From positions 51,708,001-51,772,000 of the forward strand of contig CM075101.1 in assembly GCA_037576195.1 (NCBI GenBank): a DNA stretch of 64,000 nt. Reading direction: 5' to 3'. Positions 1 to 11,912 of this stretch are shown one piece after another; position 1 is the first letter of the stretch, and each line of letters begins with the position of its first letter. The position numbers were made by a program, and so were the translations under genes. The notes beneath the pieces were generated by a model, which was not told the DNA's origin, ran no database searches, and was given only the letters and a program-made list of their open reading frames with translations. The DNA is from Phytoseiulus persimilis (Eukaryota; Arthropoda; Arachnida; Mesostigmata; Phytoseiidae).

Positions 1-878
1 TGCACGACTCGTGCAAACGCTTTCCAGACGGTCTCTCTAGGAGACGCGACGACAGCAGCGACGCAGAGAAACATACAGATCGCACGTAACTTCGCACTGC
101 CATAAGGAACCCATTCGCCCCCGACTCTGAAAGCATCGTCAAGGTCCCCTGGATAGCCAGCTCGTCTACTCCGAGTGAGCCCGTCCCTGATCTTTCGAGC
201 GAGCGAGCGAGTGGATCACCAGGCCAGGAATATCGAATCACGGCACAGAGTCCGCTGCTGGAGATGATGCCACAACGATCGGAACACGGGCGGGGATCAA
301 CCGCTGGACCGCTGGAGAAGCGGTCCGGAGGCTGACAGACAGGGAGCCACTCAGGAGGTGTAACACGGGAAGGAGAACAAACAGGAAAATTTCTGAACGG
401 TACCACCACCCCCCTCTCGAGCCGACTCGATGGTCGCTCATTCCGCCAGTCGGGGCGAAATATAGTTTTGGGCTCAGCCTCGGCCCGTTGGCGTTTTAAA
501 CTCACTCACGTTGTTCTAGCCTGCTCGCTGGCTCGCTAGCTGGTGGTGTTGTGACTCTCTGGCCGGCGGCCTCACGTTGCGCGTAATGTTGTTGCCGTTG
601 ATTTGGCGCAATTCAGCTCTGGCCTTCGAACAGTCGTAGCAGTCGAGTTGATCCGTTGATGGCGGCCCACTCTTCACTGAACTGCATCACAGCACTCTAT
701 GGAAGGAGCATTCACTCACAGAGAGTGGGCTGGGGGCGACTCACAAAATACAAATACAATAAAACTACAGAAGAGAGAGAGGAGCACCGGGTCCTCGCAG
801 AGGGCGCTCCGGTCGCTTCCTTTGACCAATCAGGACACGGCTTGAATTCGGAATTGACTGAGTCAGCGTTACTATTTC

Positions 879-982
879 GAGCTGGCTGACTGGCTGCTGC
901 TGCTGCCTGGCTTGCTCTGGCTGCCACCCTGCCTGCTGCCGCGCCCGCTGCTGCTGCTGTAGGTTGTACAGCAGCAGCAAAC
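879..982. repeat. CTG/CAG-rich low-complexity tract
   Basis: The tract is dominated by imperfect CTG and CTGG units on the plus strand and ends in a short CAG run (about 970-980). It inflates frames into Gln, Leu or Ala runs. No gene with a matching homopolymer could be built around it. Confidence 0.6.
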
Positions 983-3369
983 GAAGCATCGACGATAACA
1001 ACAACGACATCGAATGAGAGAATTCGAGATGAGCGGTAACGGCAGCCGCTGCGGCGGCAACAGCGATCCCACCGAGCACCGAAAGTATGGTACGATGTGC
1101 GTCGCTCTGAACTCCTTGGTCGCTTCTCTAAGCCTGGGCTCATCGGTCGGCCAAGGATTTCGAGCCATCGGAATCAGTGGTGCAGGGCTTGTGGTACTCA
1201 GGAACGTCGCCGTACCCGCGAGCACGCACCGATTTCTCTCGAAGAACAGCACGATAAGCACATTGTAGCGTGCCGAACCGGGCCGGTTCTCCCAGAAAAC
1301 TTGTCTTCCCCCCGCCTTCCGATCTCAGCCCTCCGCGAATCCTTTCGGCTCGATCTTCCGCGTTCGCCACTTCGGCGGCTCAACAACCACGTTTCCTCGA
1401 GCTCATGCTGCGGCGAATTCCTTTTCCTAGCCTGGGAAAAGCCAACGAGAATCCTATACTCACCCTTTCGCGACGCGGATTACTTCACGTCTCACTGGCC
1501 TCTGTCATACAGTACGCTGATCGGCTGAGATTTGCTCAGACACCACGCTGTTCGCTTTCCGAAGATGTGACGATTTATTCAGTACCTCTGCAGACAGCCG
1601 GTGCGGAACGAGCTTCCATAGCTTTGAAAAACTCTGCCGGACACTCGCAGCTGTGTCGTGCGTTCTCGCTAGCTCGAGATCCGTGCTTCGTCGCTCTGGT
1701 GGTACTCGCGCAACTACACTCTGGGCACTTGCCGCCTCAAGCAAGTTTCTTCCTGCTCCACGACATGGATATCGACTGCCGGTCGGACGGGTGGCAGGCA
1801 AGCTAGTGGCGAATCAACAGTCGGTTAGCGGAATCAGCGAGCGGTTGACGCAAATAGACAACCATTCGAAGCACGATCATACAAACCCACTTACTTACAT
1901 ACACCTAGAGGAACTCACTTGCGATACCCGATCCTCGAGGTATTCTTGCGATACTAGCTCTCTTTAGAAGACAGAGGATCGCTACTTGGCTCATCCTTGA
2001 GGAATGCATGAAGTCGTGCATCACGGGCTTGCACGTGCTCCAAGTCCAGGGACTCTCTATTCATCGGTATCCGCAGTTCGCACGCCAGAATGAGGACCGG
2101 GAGAGCTGAGTTCACCAGGAGCGAACACGGAGTCTTCATCGAAAGAGCCCGTGGATGACAGACTATTCGCCGCGGAGCTACAATTCTGGAGCTCGGCGAG
2201 TCCGGGAGACTCACTCAAGTTGACTAATTTGGAGTGGAGGACAGGCAGCAGGGTTGCCCCATCCCTACACCGATGGGAACGTCCGCGAGCTTGTCAGCAT
2301 TCCCCTCCTGGGAAACCGCTTGCGCGCGGAAGTCTCGGCTGCTGATATCGTGGAAAAGAAAGCCACCGGGGACTGGAACGGAAACTCCTCATTGCGAGAG
2401 GTGCTCAACTCGATAAAACAGTTTTCGATTTTCGTGATGCTCGGTACGCGCGAGCCGAGAGTTGCCCCAATTTTAGGCTCTTCCGATATGTTTGGCTCCA
2501 ACGGTGGCGTCATGTGACGAATTTCGAGTAGCCACGCCACACGGGATTTTTTTTCGCCGGATCCTCGAATGCGTCATTGTATTTGCTTCCAATTGTGTGG
2601 TTGCCCGACTCCGAGAGTAGCCATGCGGAGAGATGGATTCTTTCGCTGAGTCCGCTTCCGGGGTGCGGACCGCTCATTTCTAGCCATTTCGATGGAGGAG
2701 CTCTCCGCAAACCTGCCGAGGCGAGCGACTACGAATCGACGAATGAAATAAGCCTGCTTTCGTTTCTACAGAAGACATCGGTTTCATATTTCTTCGCTCG
2801 TGAATCCCCCCTTCTCATACCGTAATGGTGGAGTTTTAAAGAGAATTTCGCTCGGATTCTTGTCTCGGGCTAGCAGCCAACATGGTTGCCGACCGGCAAG
2901 CAAGCTGGGCGACTGGGTGGCTCTGATCTGATCCCCACACTAGCGATGCACAGACGCGCCGATGAACAAAAATGAAAATCACCCCGATGCTTCATCGGTC
3001 TGCGCTGCGACGGCTGCCATAAAAACAGGCCGCTGCTGACATGAAAGAACCAAAGCTCGCCCGCTCGCTCGCTCACACACAATCCGATATACAGATGGAT
3101 CGACGAACGAAAGGACGGACCGATGATTTGAATCGCTAGCCTGCTCAGTTTGGTTGCCGCTGCCGGGCCTCTCGGAGAACTCCGACCAGCAACGCAGCGT
3201 AGAGTTTAGTCAATAATAACACATGCCATTCGATAACTGCCTTCATGATTCGCAGGATCGAGCTTGCGGCCGCAGCTGCGACTGGACGGAGTCCGAAGCC
3301 GACAGAAAGTCGAAAAACCTCGTTGCGTTTGACACAATACCATTTCGTAGGGCCCCAAATAACTGACTG

Positions 3370-3850
3370 AGCGAGTGAGAGAGCGAACGAACGAGAGGTA
3401 CATACATAGATATATGTATGTACGTATGTATATGAAGGGTGAGAGAGAGCGAGCGAGAGTAGGGAGACGAAGGGGGAAAGTATGGGGAAAAGAGTCCGCG
3501 GGAAGGAAACGACGGGGGCCCGTCGGGCGGGCCGGGCCTGGAGACGGGGAATCAGGGAGCGCGCAACCGAACACGCAAGAGGGCAAGCCGGGACGGAGAG
3601 AGCAGGGGGGGGGGGCGGCGGCGGGGGAGAGAGATCACAGTGTTTTAGGAGGCCTCCATGTATTTTTGCCCACTCCCCTGCCCCTTCAGCAGTGGAGTGT
3701 CGGTTGGATAGCGTTGGTGATAGCGGTGGCGGTAGCTGCGGCGGCGGGTGGGTTGAGGAGCTCGAGCGAGCAGATGAGAGGGAGGGAGGCCGACACGGAA
3801 TAGATGGGGAACGAGGTGAGGGCTAGGAAGAGAACCGAGGAGGAAGGGAA
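3370..3850. repeat. Purine-rich low-complexity tract (GAGA, G runs, GGC)
   Basis: GAGCGA/GAGAGA repeats are followed by a TATG/TACG tetranucleotide patch near 3400-3430, then G-rich sequence with a run of ten G near 3605 and GGC repeats to about 3640. It is simple-sequence DNA. Frames crossing it are Arg/Glu/Gly-rich artefacts. Confidence 0.6.
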
Positions 3851-5190
3851 CATGGGCATCTCCTTTCGCTTGCGCGTTTATCCACATCTTCATTCAAGAT
3901 GGCCGTGTTTGTTGGAGGAGCAACAGCAGACACCCTCCGCTCGATGCACTCCAGTACACCTCTGTTTCATCTACGCATGGATTGCAGATTCTCGGGTCGT
4001 GGTCATCGGTCATAAACCGAATATGTGATCATCTGGCTTGTCCCTTCATGGTCGATGGGCGTGCACACCTCCGGCCTTCGGCTTATCTGAGCAGGATACT
4101 GTTGAACGTCGTCTCCGATCTAGGAGGATCACACTGTGGATGCAAGATCCCCACCTGAATCCAACGAGTCAGAAAAAGAGAGGGCTCGTTTTCCTCGGAA
4201 GCGGCGGTAAATTCAGAGGAGGCGAGTAAATCCAACGTCGTGACGTCTTCCTGTTCCTCGTATATCATGATCAGACAGTCGAATCGAATATGCAACCAAT
4301 ACTTCGGACTCAACTGGTGTCCGACGCACTTCTCATTTATTCCTTCGTTTACAGGCTTACGATGTCTGAACGCTGCAATGTTCCAAGCGTCATCGATCTT
4401 CTCGAAGAGTTGCAAAGAATCCGCCACCTGATCCCGGATGACAGCAACAGCAGCTGCGGTGGCGGCACTGCTGGTGATGACGACGATGACAACGACGACA
4501 GAATAGGTCAGCGCGTCTCTCTGCCTGCTATAAGTAGGATCACCCACGAGTTCAGATGACTTGAGCAATGTCCACACTTCGGTCAAAAACGTCCCAAGCC
4601 ACAAATCCGAGCCAATATTTATCAGCTTTGACTGCACTTTCATTTCGATCACAAGGCACCCAAATTCTCACTCACGGTGTTGTCGACTGTAGCTGTCGTC
4701 TCTAACGCACCCCACTCGGTTTAGTTATCTGAGGAAATTCAACGTAGATGTTGGAGCACTTTCGAACCTTGCCTGTCAACGAGCCTAGTAATCTGGACGC
4801 ATTCGATACTTCTTGTTGGTGGTGATCAATTACCGACCGTCTCTAACCACCGACTCCCTCATGCATGCGAGATCGGCCAAAGAGTAGTCCAGACGGAAGC
4901 GATCCCGACAAGCTGTTTCGTCTCTCTGTCCTCACAGAAATTCCATATTGGACCTTCGAAAACTCCAGCAATCGTTTTTTTTCCTGGAAGTAAAACAAAC
5001 AAGGGAAGCGACGGTGTATCTCGCTCTCGGCCGAAATCACCGACGGCTGTTTTCCAATTGAAAAAGCTCAGGTGACTCTGACGGCACAAAGTCTGTGATG
5101 AACTCAGAACCTATTTTCAATAAACTTTTTATCCAAAGAAGGAGTGTCCTCACTACTCGAATTTTGAAGCGGCCTGACTACCTGCAGGTT

Positions 5191-5517
5191 TTAGTCTACG
5201 GAATCGAACTGCGCATCCAAGACACTGTCCCTGAGGAGAGTTCCGATTACTGGGTCATGATAGCACGGAATTTCGGGATTCCTCGCTCGATACTGAATCT
5301 CAGCTTCTAGAGCCTCCCGAACCGGTGAATTCCTCTCCACCCTATTCTTATTGCATCGCAAGAAGCATCCAAGAACTCTCTTACATTTTCGGGGGAATTT
5401 TTGAAAGGTGCACGCGGAACCCATTAGAATCACCTCATCCTTGGTTGTGTAGCCCGATTCGGAATGACGGAAAACTTTGCAACAGCCACAAATGAATAGC
5501 AGCATCAACGTCGGCAT
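5191..5517 (-). CDS. Possible small secreted Cys-containing protein (unrecognised)
   Basis: An open frame of 108 codons begins with a plausible signal sequence (Met-Pro-Thr-Leu-Met-Leu-Leu-Phe-Ile-Cys), followed by a basic, Cys-bearing segment and a charged C-terminal half. An in-frame Met eight codons upstream is possible, but the hydrophobic stretch starts best at the second Met. I do not recognise the family. No splice sites or poly(A) signal were confirmed, and a frame this length can arise by chance in this window. Confidence 0.22.
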   Translation of the reverse strand: MPTLMLLFICGCCKVFRHSESGYTTKDEVILMGSACTFQKFPRKCKRVLGCFLRCNKNRVERNSPVREALEAEIQYRARNPEIPCYHDPVIGTLLRDSVLDAQFDSVD

Positions 5518-6903
5518 GATCGATTCCCACCTGCACGGCACTTCACCTGCTTCTTGGCGTCACGGTTGATTTTCGCGAGACATATTTCCTCTGACGCCCC
5601 CCTCTAATCGCCATCAGAGTTAAAATGATCGCGGGTCAATGATTCATCGAAGCCTCCCCGAAACGCTCACGGTGATTGTGACGTTCCGTACGTCTCTCTC
5701 ATCTGCGGTTCCCCCGACACTCAAGTACACGTAGAGAAGCGTTTGACCTGCGCTCTGAGTACAGTTGCTGCGCTTCAGGGCAGACATGTCTCCTTTTTGA
5801 ACCCCTATCGAACGAGGCGAACGTTTCAATAACAATGACCTGAGCTAAGCGAGTCACAACTGCTGATCAGGGGCCCAAATGGCTAAGGGTCCTCTCCTGC
5901 TCACGACCCCTTCTCCTTGCTATGGGTATGCTACCCCCGAATTCCACGAAGAAGTCCCGGCTCTACGGGCCGGGATCGTCAGCCAGGAGCCCGATCCTTC
6001 GAGAAGTTTGGGAAATCCCGATTTCGAGAACGGCTTTCTAGCTGATGAGCTCAATCCTCGGATCGCGAGACCGGGCCACGACTTGGCTCAAGTTTCCCCC
6101 AGGTCTAACAGGAATAACTCCGGAGCGCCGCGAGCTCTCCGTGCATTGGTTTTGCTGCTTCATATCGTCCTAGTTTAACTTCGAGCTTTTGTAAGGCAGC
6201 TCGAGAGACAACAGTCGTCCAAATACCGGAAGGGCACCTCTCCAATCGTACAGACTCGAAGCCTTCACCGCAGCCGGGAAGGCCCCTAAGCGGATGGTTT
6301 GTTGAAAACGCAACGGCCAGTGTCATAACGACCCCACCACATCGGAGCGTGAGACCCTCCTCGCTCTGTCTAGACTTCCCCACTCCTCCGTCCGAGTTCC
6401 TTAGCAGCGATTCACCTCGACGTCAACGTTCAAGAATGCCTTGGCACATTGAGGCCGAGATGTCCAACATGAGGAAGAAAAAACTCGACTCTCTGCTCAG
6501 CTTCCGTAGCGATGATCAAAGTAGTGGCGTTTCCCAAGGAACACCTCTCGTGTGGAGCGCCAACAGTAGACGCTGTTCCCGTGAACTCCTTGAAGTACCG
6601 AACCAAAGGATTAGCTGTGAGCCGGACTTCGCGGACCTCGATATGTGGAGGGCGCAATCAGCCGAAGTAAGCAGGATATTATCGATGGTCTAAAACCGCG
6701 ATCCCGGGGATGATTCATGAATTATGATTATGATTACTTCTATGAATACGCTGTGAACCACCGCTAGGTGATCGGCGGGGTCCAAAACCTCCACATGGAC
6801 GAACTTGCTCAAATCGTCAAAAATAAGAATGTAGTTAGGAGGAGGAGCGCTGACTTATTGGAAGACTGTCTCAGAAGGTAAGTTGACAGCCGGGCAGAAT
6901 TAG

Positions 6904-7521
6904 GTGGGAAGACCTTCAATACCTTCCTTGAATACTGAGGAATCTTCGAAGATGACCAATCGCGAATGCTTGCGGAACGGAGAACTGACAAACTCTCATC
7001 TACTTCGAAGGCACACCCGTTCGCTATCAGAAGTGGACAATCTCCAGATGGTTGGAATGGTCACCGCCAATCAGATTGTATCGAAACGACGTTGGCGCCG
7101 GATGGTTTTGAGAGAACGTGCGGTCGATGCCTTCGCTCTCACCTGCGGCGGTGAGATTACACTTTTCATAGATCGTTGGTCACCATGCGAACTATCTAGA
7201 ACATGGGAGGAAAAGCATGACCTCGGAGGACTCGTCCTTATGTCATCGGGGAAATCCGTTTCCATCGACAGGTACATGCTGCATCGCTTGCCTGTACGCA
7301 TGCGTCGCATACTTCTTCCTGCCAGGAACCTGGCCAACCGTGTTCGGACCTTGCGAAGATCCTTTATGCGCCTTGAAATAGCTCGCGTACTACTTTGCCC
7401 CATACTTGACGGACGACACCGTCAGCCGCAGCTGAAAACAACGGTACTCACCGATATAAGAAGCACACTTTTCTATATCCGGTCGATGCTCTCGATGAAG
7501 TATCTGCCTATGACTGATTGA
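6904..7521 (+). CDS. Unrecognised 205-codon open frame
   Basis: This is one of the longest uninterrupted frames outside the identified genes. With balanced base composition a frame over 200 codons is expected less than about once per window of this size, so it deserves a listing. The translation is Arg/Leu-rich with no signal peptide, no clear membrane segment and no motif I know. A preceding open stretch (about 6433-6668) ends at a GT-AAGC donor-like site and could be an upstream exon, but I could not establish a joined model. Confidence 0.25.
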   Translation: MGRPSIPSLNTEESSKMTNRECLRNGELTNSHLLRRHTRSLSEVDNLQMVGMVTANQIVSKRRWRRMVLRERAVDAFALTCGGEITLFIDRWSPCELSRTWEEKHDLGGLVLMSSGKSVSIDRYMLHRLPVRMRRILLPARNLANRVRTLRRSFMRLEIARVLLCPILDGRHRQPQLKTTVLTDIRSTLFYIRSMLSMKYLPMTD

Positions 7522-8060
7522 AGGGAAAAAGCTGTATTGTTCGGGACTGAAAGCCCTAGGATTGGTCTGAGAGCAACCAGCTCCATGAGATTGACTCCAG
7601 TTTGACTATTATTCTCTCCTCCAAATGACTGAAATGTCAAATCGGAAGTTCATTTTTTGATTCATGAGTCGATATTTCACATGGCGAGTTACATCGAAAA
7701 TATTAAATATAAAGTCTTGAGTGCATCATCGAATAAAGGAAATCTATCAGTGTAGAGAAAATTGTCCCATGATTCCTCGATCAACGATGAAGAGAGACAG
7801 CGTGATCTTTGATCATGAGACGGCCAGCGTTCTCGCTCGCCTCGCAGAGCGAATGGCAAAGTTGCTCCAAACTTGGTTCTCTGGGTGATTGCAATCACAC
7901 ACTTGGTCAGCCTCGTTTCAGTGATGACGCCAGCGGTTGCGCTCAGTGCAAGGGGGATGCCGACGGCTTCAAGAACGAAAAATCCTGGACTAGTCGGTAT
8001 CTCATATCCAGGGGCGCACAGTGATCAAGCGCCGCCCGAGGCAGCGAGAAATTTTGAAGG

Positions 8061-8289
8061 TGTTAGACCAGTGGTTCTCAAAGTGGTCGATATTGACCCC
8101 TTGGGGTCGATGGCCGATCTCCGGTTTACAGAGGTGATGCCGGGGTGGATTTGACCATACTTCTTGACGTCCACGTAGGTGGATCAAGGGTCGACAGTCG
8201 ACCCCTTGGGGGACGGCAGTCCTTAAACTTCAACGAAGTCGCCCAGGGGGTCGATGGGTCAGTGGAGTTTGAGAACCACTGTGTTAGAC
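8061..8289. mobile_element. hAT-type MITE with 8-bp target-site duplication
   Basis: The element spans 8069-8281 (213 bp). It has 14-bp perfect terminal inverted repeats (CAGTGGTTCTCAAA at the left, its reverse complement at 8268-8281). It is flanked by identical octamers TGTTAGAC at 8061-8068 and 8282-8289. An 8-bp duplication and a CAGNGGTTCTCAAA terminus are hallmarks of hAT transposons. There is no room for a transposase, so it is a non-autonomous copy. The interior contains several GGTCGA/TCGACC inverted motifs that could fold. Confidence 0.92.
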
Positions 8290-8984
8290 GGTGATATAAA
8301 TGGAGGCATGTTGAATCGACGAGTGAAGTTGCGGAAATAACGTCGTGATGGATGTTCCATGCTCTTATCACAGGAGAAATACGTTGTGTTTGAAGAACTT
8401 ACAGAAAATAGCCTTCCGTCTCTCGCTTTGTTCGCTCTGAGTTACATAGAGCAACGGATGCTTGTCGCGAACAATGAAGAGCTATGGAAACCAACAATGT
8501 GTCTGCTCAAATCAATCAGAACTGGAGTTGATGATGGGAGTTATCCCATAATAAGAGGAGCAGCTCGGTCCGGATCACTCTCTCACGCGAGGTAGGCCTC
8601 TCAAGGAGTGAGGCAGCAGGAATTTGCGTTGAGATTTGAGCGCTTCGTTTGTGAACTAATTATTTCACACATGGAATCGAGGAGAGGAATTCGGAGAAAC
8701 TAGCGTTGCACCTCTTACGCCAATGATCTGCGGAGGCACCAAAATGAACTGAGCATCTGTCGAAGTCGGGCAGGGCAGGCCTTGTCAAATTCCAGACAGA
8801 TTCCACACGACCTACGCTGCCGTGTGCTCTCAGCTCGTGAGTTGCTCGGGGATCCCGTCGACTTCCTCCAAGCCCCTGAGAGATCCCCTCCTTCTCCCGG
8901 GATGATGCCATCGACAGAGTGGCAGAGTCGACGGTCGGCCATCGTGCCAGGGGCGTCCGGGCTCTGGACTGCCACGCTCCTTCA

Positions 8985-9230
8985 GGACATTTCAGTCTGG
9001 ATAGAAGCGGAATGCGGCAACTTGATTTATCCGCTCGCCCAGCTCCTCACAAATCACGGATCCTTCGCGGAGCATCTTCACCGAATACAGCGTCTAGAGT
9101 CCCCGACGAGCGTTCTCCGCCGATCGGGCGAGCAAGATGACGCTCGTCACCCAGTCGAAGTTTGCCCCGCGATGTATCAGTCCCGCAGATCCTCCGTCCA
9201 GGTCTCTGGCCTTGCGGCCCCCCTCACTTG
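8985..9230 (+). mobile_element. Decayed R1-like LINE fragment (3' end of ORF2)
   Basis: The translation keeps the signature found downstream of the reverse transcriptase in R1-clade non-LTR retrotransposons: a W-I motif, then a P-L-A-Q-L-L-T-N-H-G-S-F block, a conserved H-L-R-I helix and a degraded zinc-knuckle-like region (V-L ... H ... C-P). It is colinear with the better copies at 46.9-47.4 kb and 54.3 kb. No reverse transcriptase or endonuclease segment was found upstream, so the copy is truncated and its Cys residues are partly lost. Confidence 0.7.
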
Positions 9231-9604
9231 ATCGGCCATCGTCTCCAACATGGTCATGGACAAGAAGAGGTGGTCGCAGGCGGCCAAACTCCCTGCAGAA
9301 GTCTCCAAAATCAAGGATGCTGCCCCCGCCCCTCACATTGCTGCTGCAGCCCCATGTCGGTCGCCCCCCCCCCCTCTCTACCTACTCCCCAGGCGTTCCC
9401 TCCCAGGGTCTTGACCTGCTTGTTCGAGTACTGGGACATGACTCCGCGTCGAAAGCGAGATGCTGAGGTAATGTGCCAATGCACCAGTTCCGGCGTCTTC
9501 CCCGGCTTCGGCAGGGCGACCGAGTATTGTGAGCCGAGTTCTCTCGGAGGGTATTCCCTGCTCAGGCGGTACAAGTCTCACACTACCTGGGACGGAGACA
9601 GCCG

Positions 9605-10168
9605 GAAATACTGAAAACCGGGAATACCGAAAACCTGAAAGACCGAAAACCTGAAATCCCGAATATGCGAAATCCCGAAGTCCTGAAATGCCTAAAACCC
9701 TTCCCCCATCCGAAGGCTCGCTTGGAGTGGATGAGGCTTCTATGCAGGGGAGCCAGCACCTATCCAAGCCAGGAGAGGTGGGATCGGCCAGAGTCCGTAA
9801 TGTAGGCCGGCAACGTGTACTGAGCCGTTACATTCTTTGGATGCTATGGGTGTGCAATCCTCCAATTTCAAGCCACGGAACCTGAGAAATTCATTCTCCA
9901 ATCGTACGTTCGTGCCTCATCCCAAAGCATGAAATCTGCGAGGACTCGGCCAGTGCCCGCATCTACTACACGAACTCATCATCCAGAAGCTGGCAGATGC
10001 CGTCTCGACTGGCTGACTATTCTCCTGCGTGGAAGTGTCATTCGCATCGGGCATGCTTTCAAGAAGGGGGAGAGGGATTTCGGCATTCCAGTACTTTCGG
10101 TTTCGGGACTCCAGGTGTTCGAGATTTTCGGTTTTCGGTATTTCAGGCTTTCGGTATTCCCGGTGCAC
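9605..10168. repeat. Inverted repeat with about 85-bp arms of CGAAAACCTGAAA-type units
   Basis: The left arm (about 9605-9692) is a degenerate tandem of CCGAAA/CCTGAAA decamer-like units. The right arm (about 10081-10168) is its imperfect reverse complement (TTTCGG/TTTCAGG units). The arms enclose about 390 bp with no recognisable gene. The layout resembles a foldback element whose termini are internally repetitive. Confidence 0.65.
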
Positions 10169-10936
10169 CCCCCTGGGACCTCTTCCCGGTTGTCCGTAAA
10201 TGGATTCCCCGGACGGTAACTGGCCTAGACACCTAGATTATGGAATCTCCTCTTCCGCTCCTCTCTCTGGAAAACAGGTGAACTTCTGTCAAACTGGCCA
10301 TTCAGCAAGGGAGCTGCACAACCGGGGACTGGAGGATAGAAGCTTTTTCGGGGGTAATCGGGAGCAATATGTGAGGCGGCCTGTGGCAACGCGGAACCAA
10401 CCCAGACATCGTTTGGCGGAACAATTCAATCGGAGTGAGGAATCTCATTGAATCCATGTCACGCAAACGCGGCGCAGTCACAGCGGCAAAGGGTGCGCAA
10501 GCAAAATATTGACCGAGTTGATTGTTCCGAGACCTCTGTGATTTTCGCGCCGTTCAAATCGAACCAAGCAAGCTTGGCCGACAACTTTCTAGCACTCAGT
10601 TTCCCTTTCCCTCTTCCTGAGCACTCTTTCCACAAGGCTTTCGAACAACGTGTGGATCTTCTACTGGCAGCGACAACGCCAAGCGCTGACAGGAAACTTT
10701 CGTTCACTCCTGTATACATGTCTTCTGAAGGATACCCGCACATTTTGGCGGTTTCGATACTTACTCAGATGATAATCGCACTTGTGTGCGGTTAACATTG
10801 CTTATGAGATTCATTTGCTAACTACAAGAACTTGAACAAGGCCGGCTCCATTAATTTCGAAGGCTCCGATCGATATCGAAATTTCGATCGATCCGGGGGA
10901 AGTTGGAGTCGGGAAGCGCTTCCATCTCCACATGCA

Positions 10937-11912
10937 TATATAGGAATTTTCTTACTCTCTCTTCTTTTGCTCTTTCTTCTTCTCGATTCCATCGAATCGG
11001 TAGAAAATTGAGTTGCGCAAACCGGCTCAAAGATTGCCTTTTTTTTGTCAACTTTCCTCAAAAAAACAGTCGACAAACTTCTGAAGTCAATCGATCGAAT
11101 CCGGAAGTGTCAAGTTCGACGCAGGATAGGATGCTGCTGCAACGCCCGGCAGCTCCAGATTTCTAGCTCAGGATCTGTGAGAAGGACTGAAGATCGTTTC
11201 AACCTTGACCTTAAGATCGACCTCCTGATAAGATCGCATCCTCTTTCCATCTTGGCCCGTGACTCGTCAGGGAAGCCGAATTCGGAAAATTTCTCGATGC
11301 CAAAAAACTCTTAGATTAGTCCAGACTATCCGACTATTGAGTTGTCGGGTCGATCCGACAACTTTCTTCCTCCGAAAATCCCACTCCCTCAAATTTCTGA
11401 AAAAGTTGTCGGATCGACCCGTAAACTTCTTTGTCAGGTAGCCTTGGTCAGGCAATTTTCCGAATTCGGCTCCCCTGAGGAGTTACGGGCCAGAATGCAA
11501 AGGGGACGCGATCTTGTCAGGAGTTCGATCTTGAGGTCAAGGTTGAAACGATCGTTCGTCCTTCTCACAGATCCTGAGCTGGAAATCTGGAGTTGCCGGG
11601 CGTTTGAGCAACATCCTATTCTGCGTCGACCTTGGCACTTCCGAATTCGCATATACAGTCAGTCTTCGGTCGACTTCAGGAGTTTGTCGACTGTTGTTCT
11701 CGAGAAAAATTAGAAGAAAAATGACAGCAACTTCTAAGGCGATTTGCGAAATTCAATTTTCTGCCGATTCACGAAAAGCAAGAACAAAAAGATGCGCCAT
11801 CCTTCCAACTATGGAAAGTCAGAAAAATTCTATAATCGGATAATTTTCCACCGATATATGAGCAAAATGAGGGAGAGTAAGGAAATTCCCGTTTTACGAT
11901 GACCACCCTGTA
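10937..11912. mobile_element. Large palindromic (foldback/MITE-like) element
   Basis: The left arm (about 10937-11300) and right arm (about 11440-11890) are imperfect reverse complements over some 350 bp. The loop carries a nested palindrome around GTTGTCGG...CCGACAAC (11340-11365 and again near 11403). The right end finishes at 11912 as CCACCCTGTA, i.e. a TACAGGGTGG terminus in reverse, the same terminus as the element at 51.05 kb and typical of Tc1/mariner-like MITEs. The matching left terminus is not visible, so the left arm is probably truncated. No transposase frame is present. Confidence 0.75.

Larger units (their letters stand above)
1..4080. other. Gene-poor leading stretch, no recognisable gene
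   Basis: I find no conserved domain on either strand here. Reading frames up to about 180 codons occur, but they overlap on both strands and show no convincing splice structure. The DNA has local low-complexity tracts (listed separately). It may hold 5' untranslated or promoter sequence of a gene beyond the left edge, but nothing in the sequence decides this. Confidence 0.5.

Noticed and set aside
1270..1806. 178-codon plus-strand frame
   Set aside because: Length is near the chance maximum for the window, a competing frame lies on the other strand, and composition is unremarkable.
4083..4652. 189-codon minus-strand frame with an apparent Val/Ile/Ala membrane segment
   Set aside because: The apolar stretch is produced by a GAC/GAT-type trinucleotide repeat near 4470-4500 read antisense. 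The opposite strand is also open there (Asp run). No motif or splice support.
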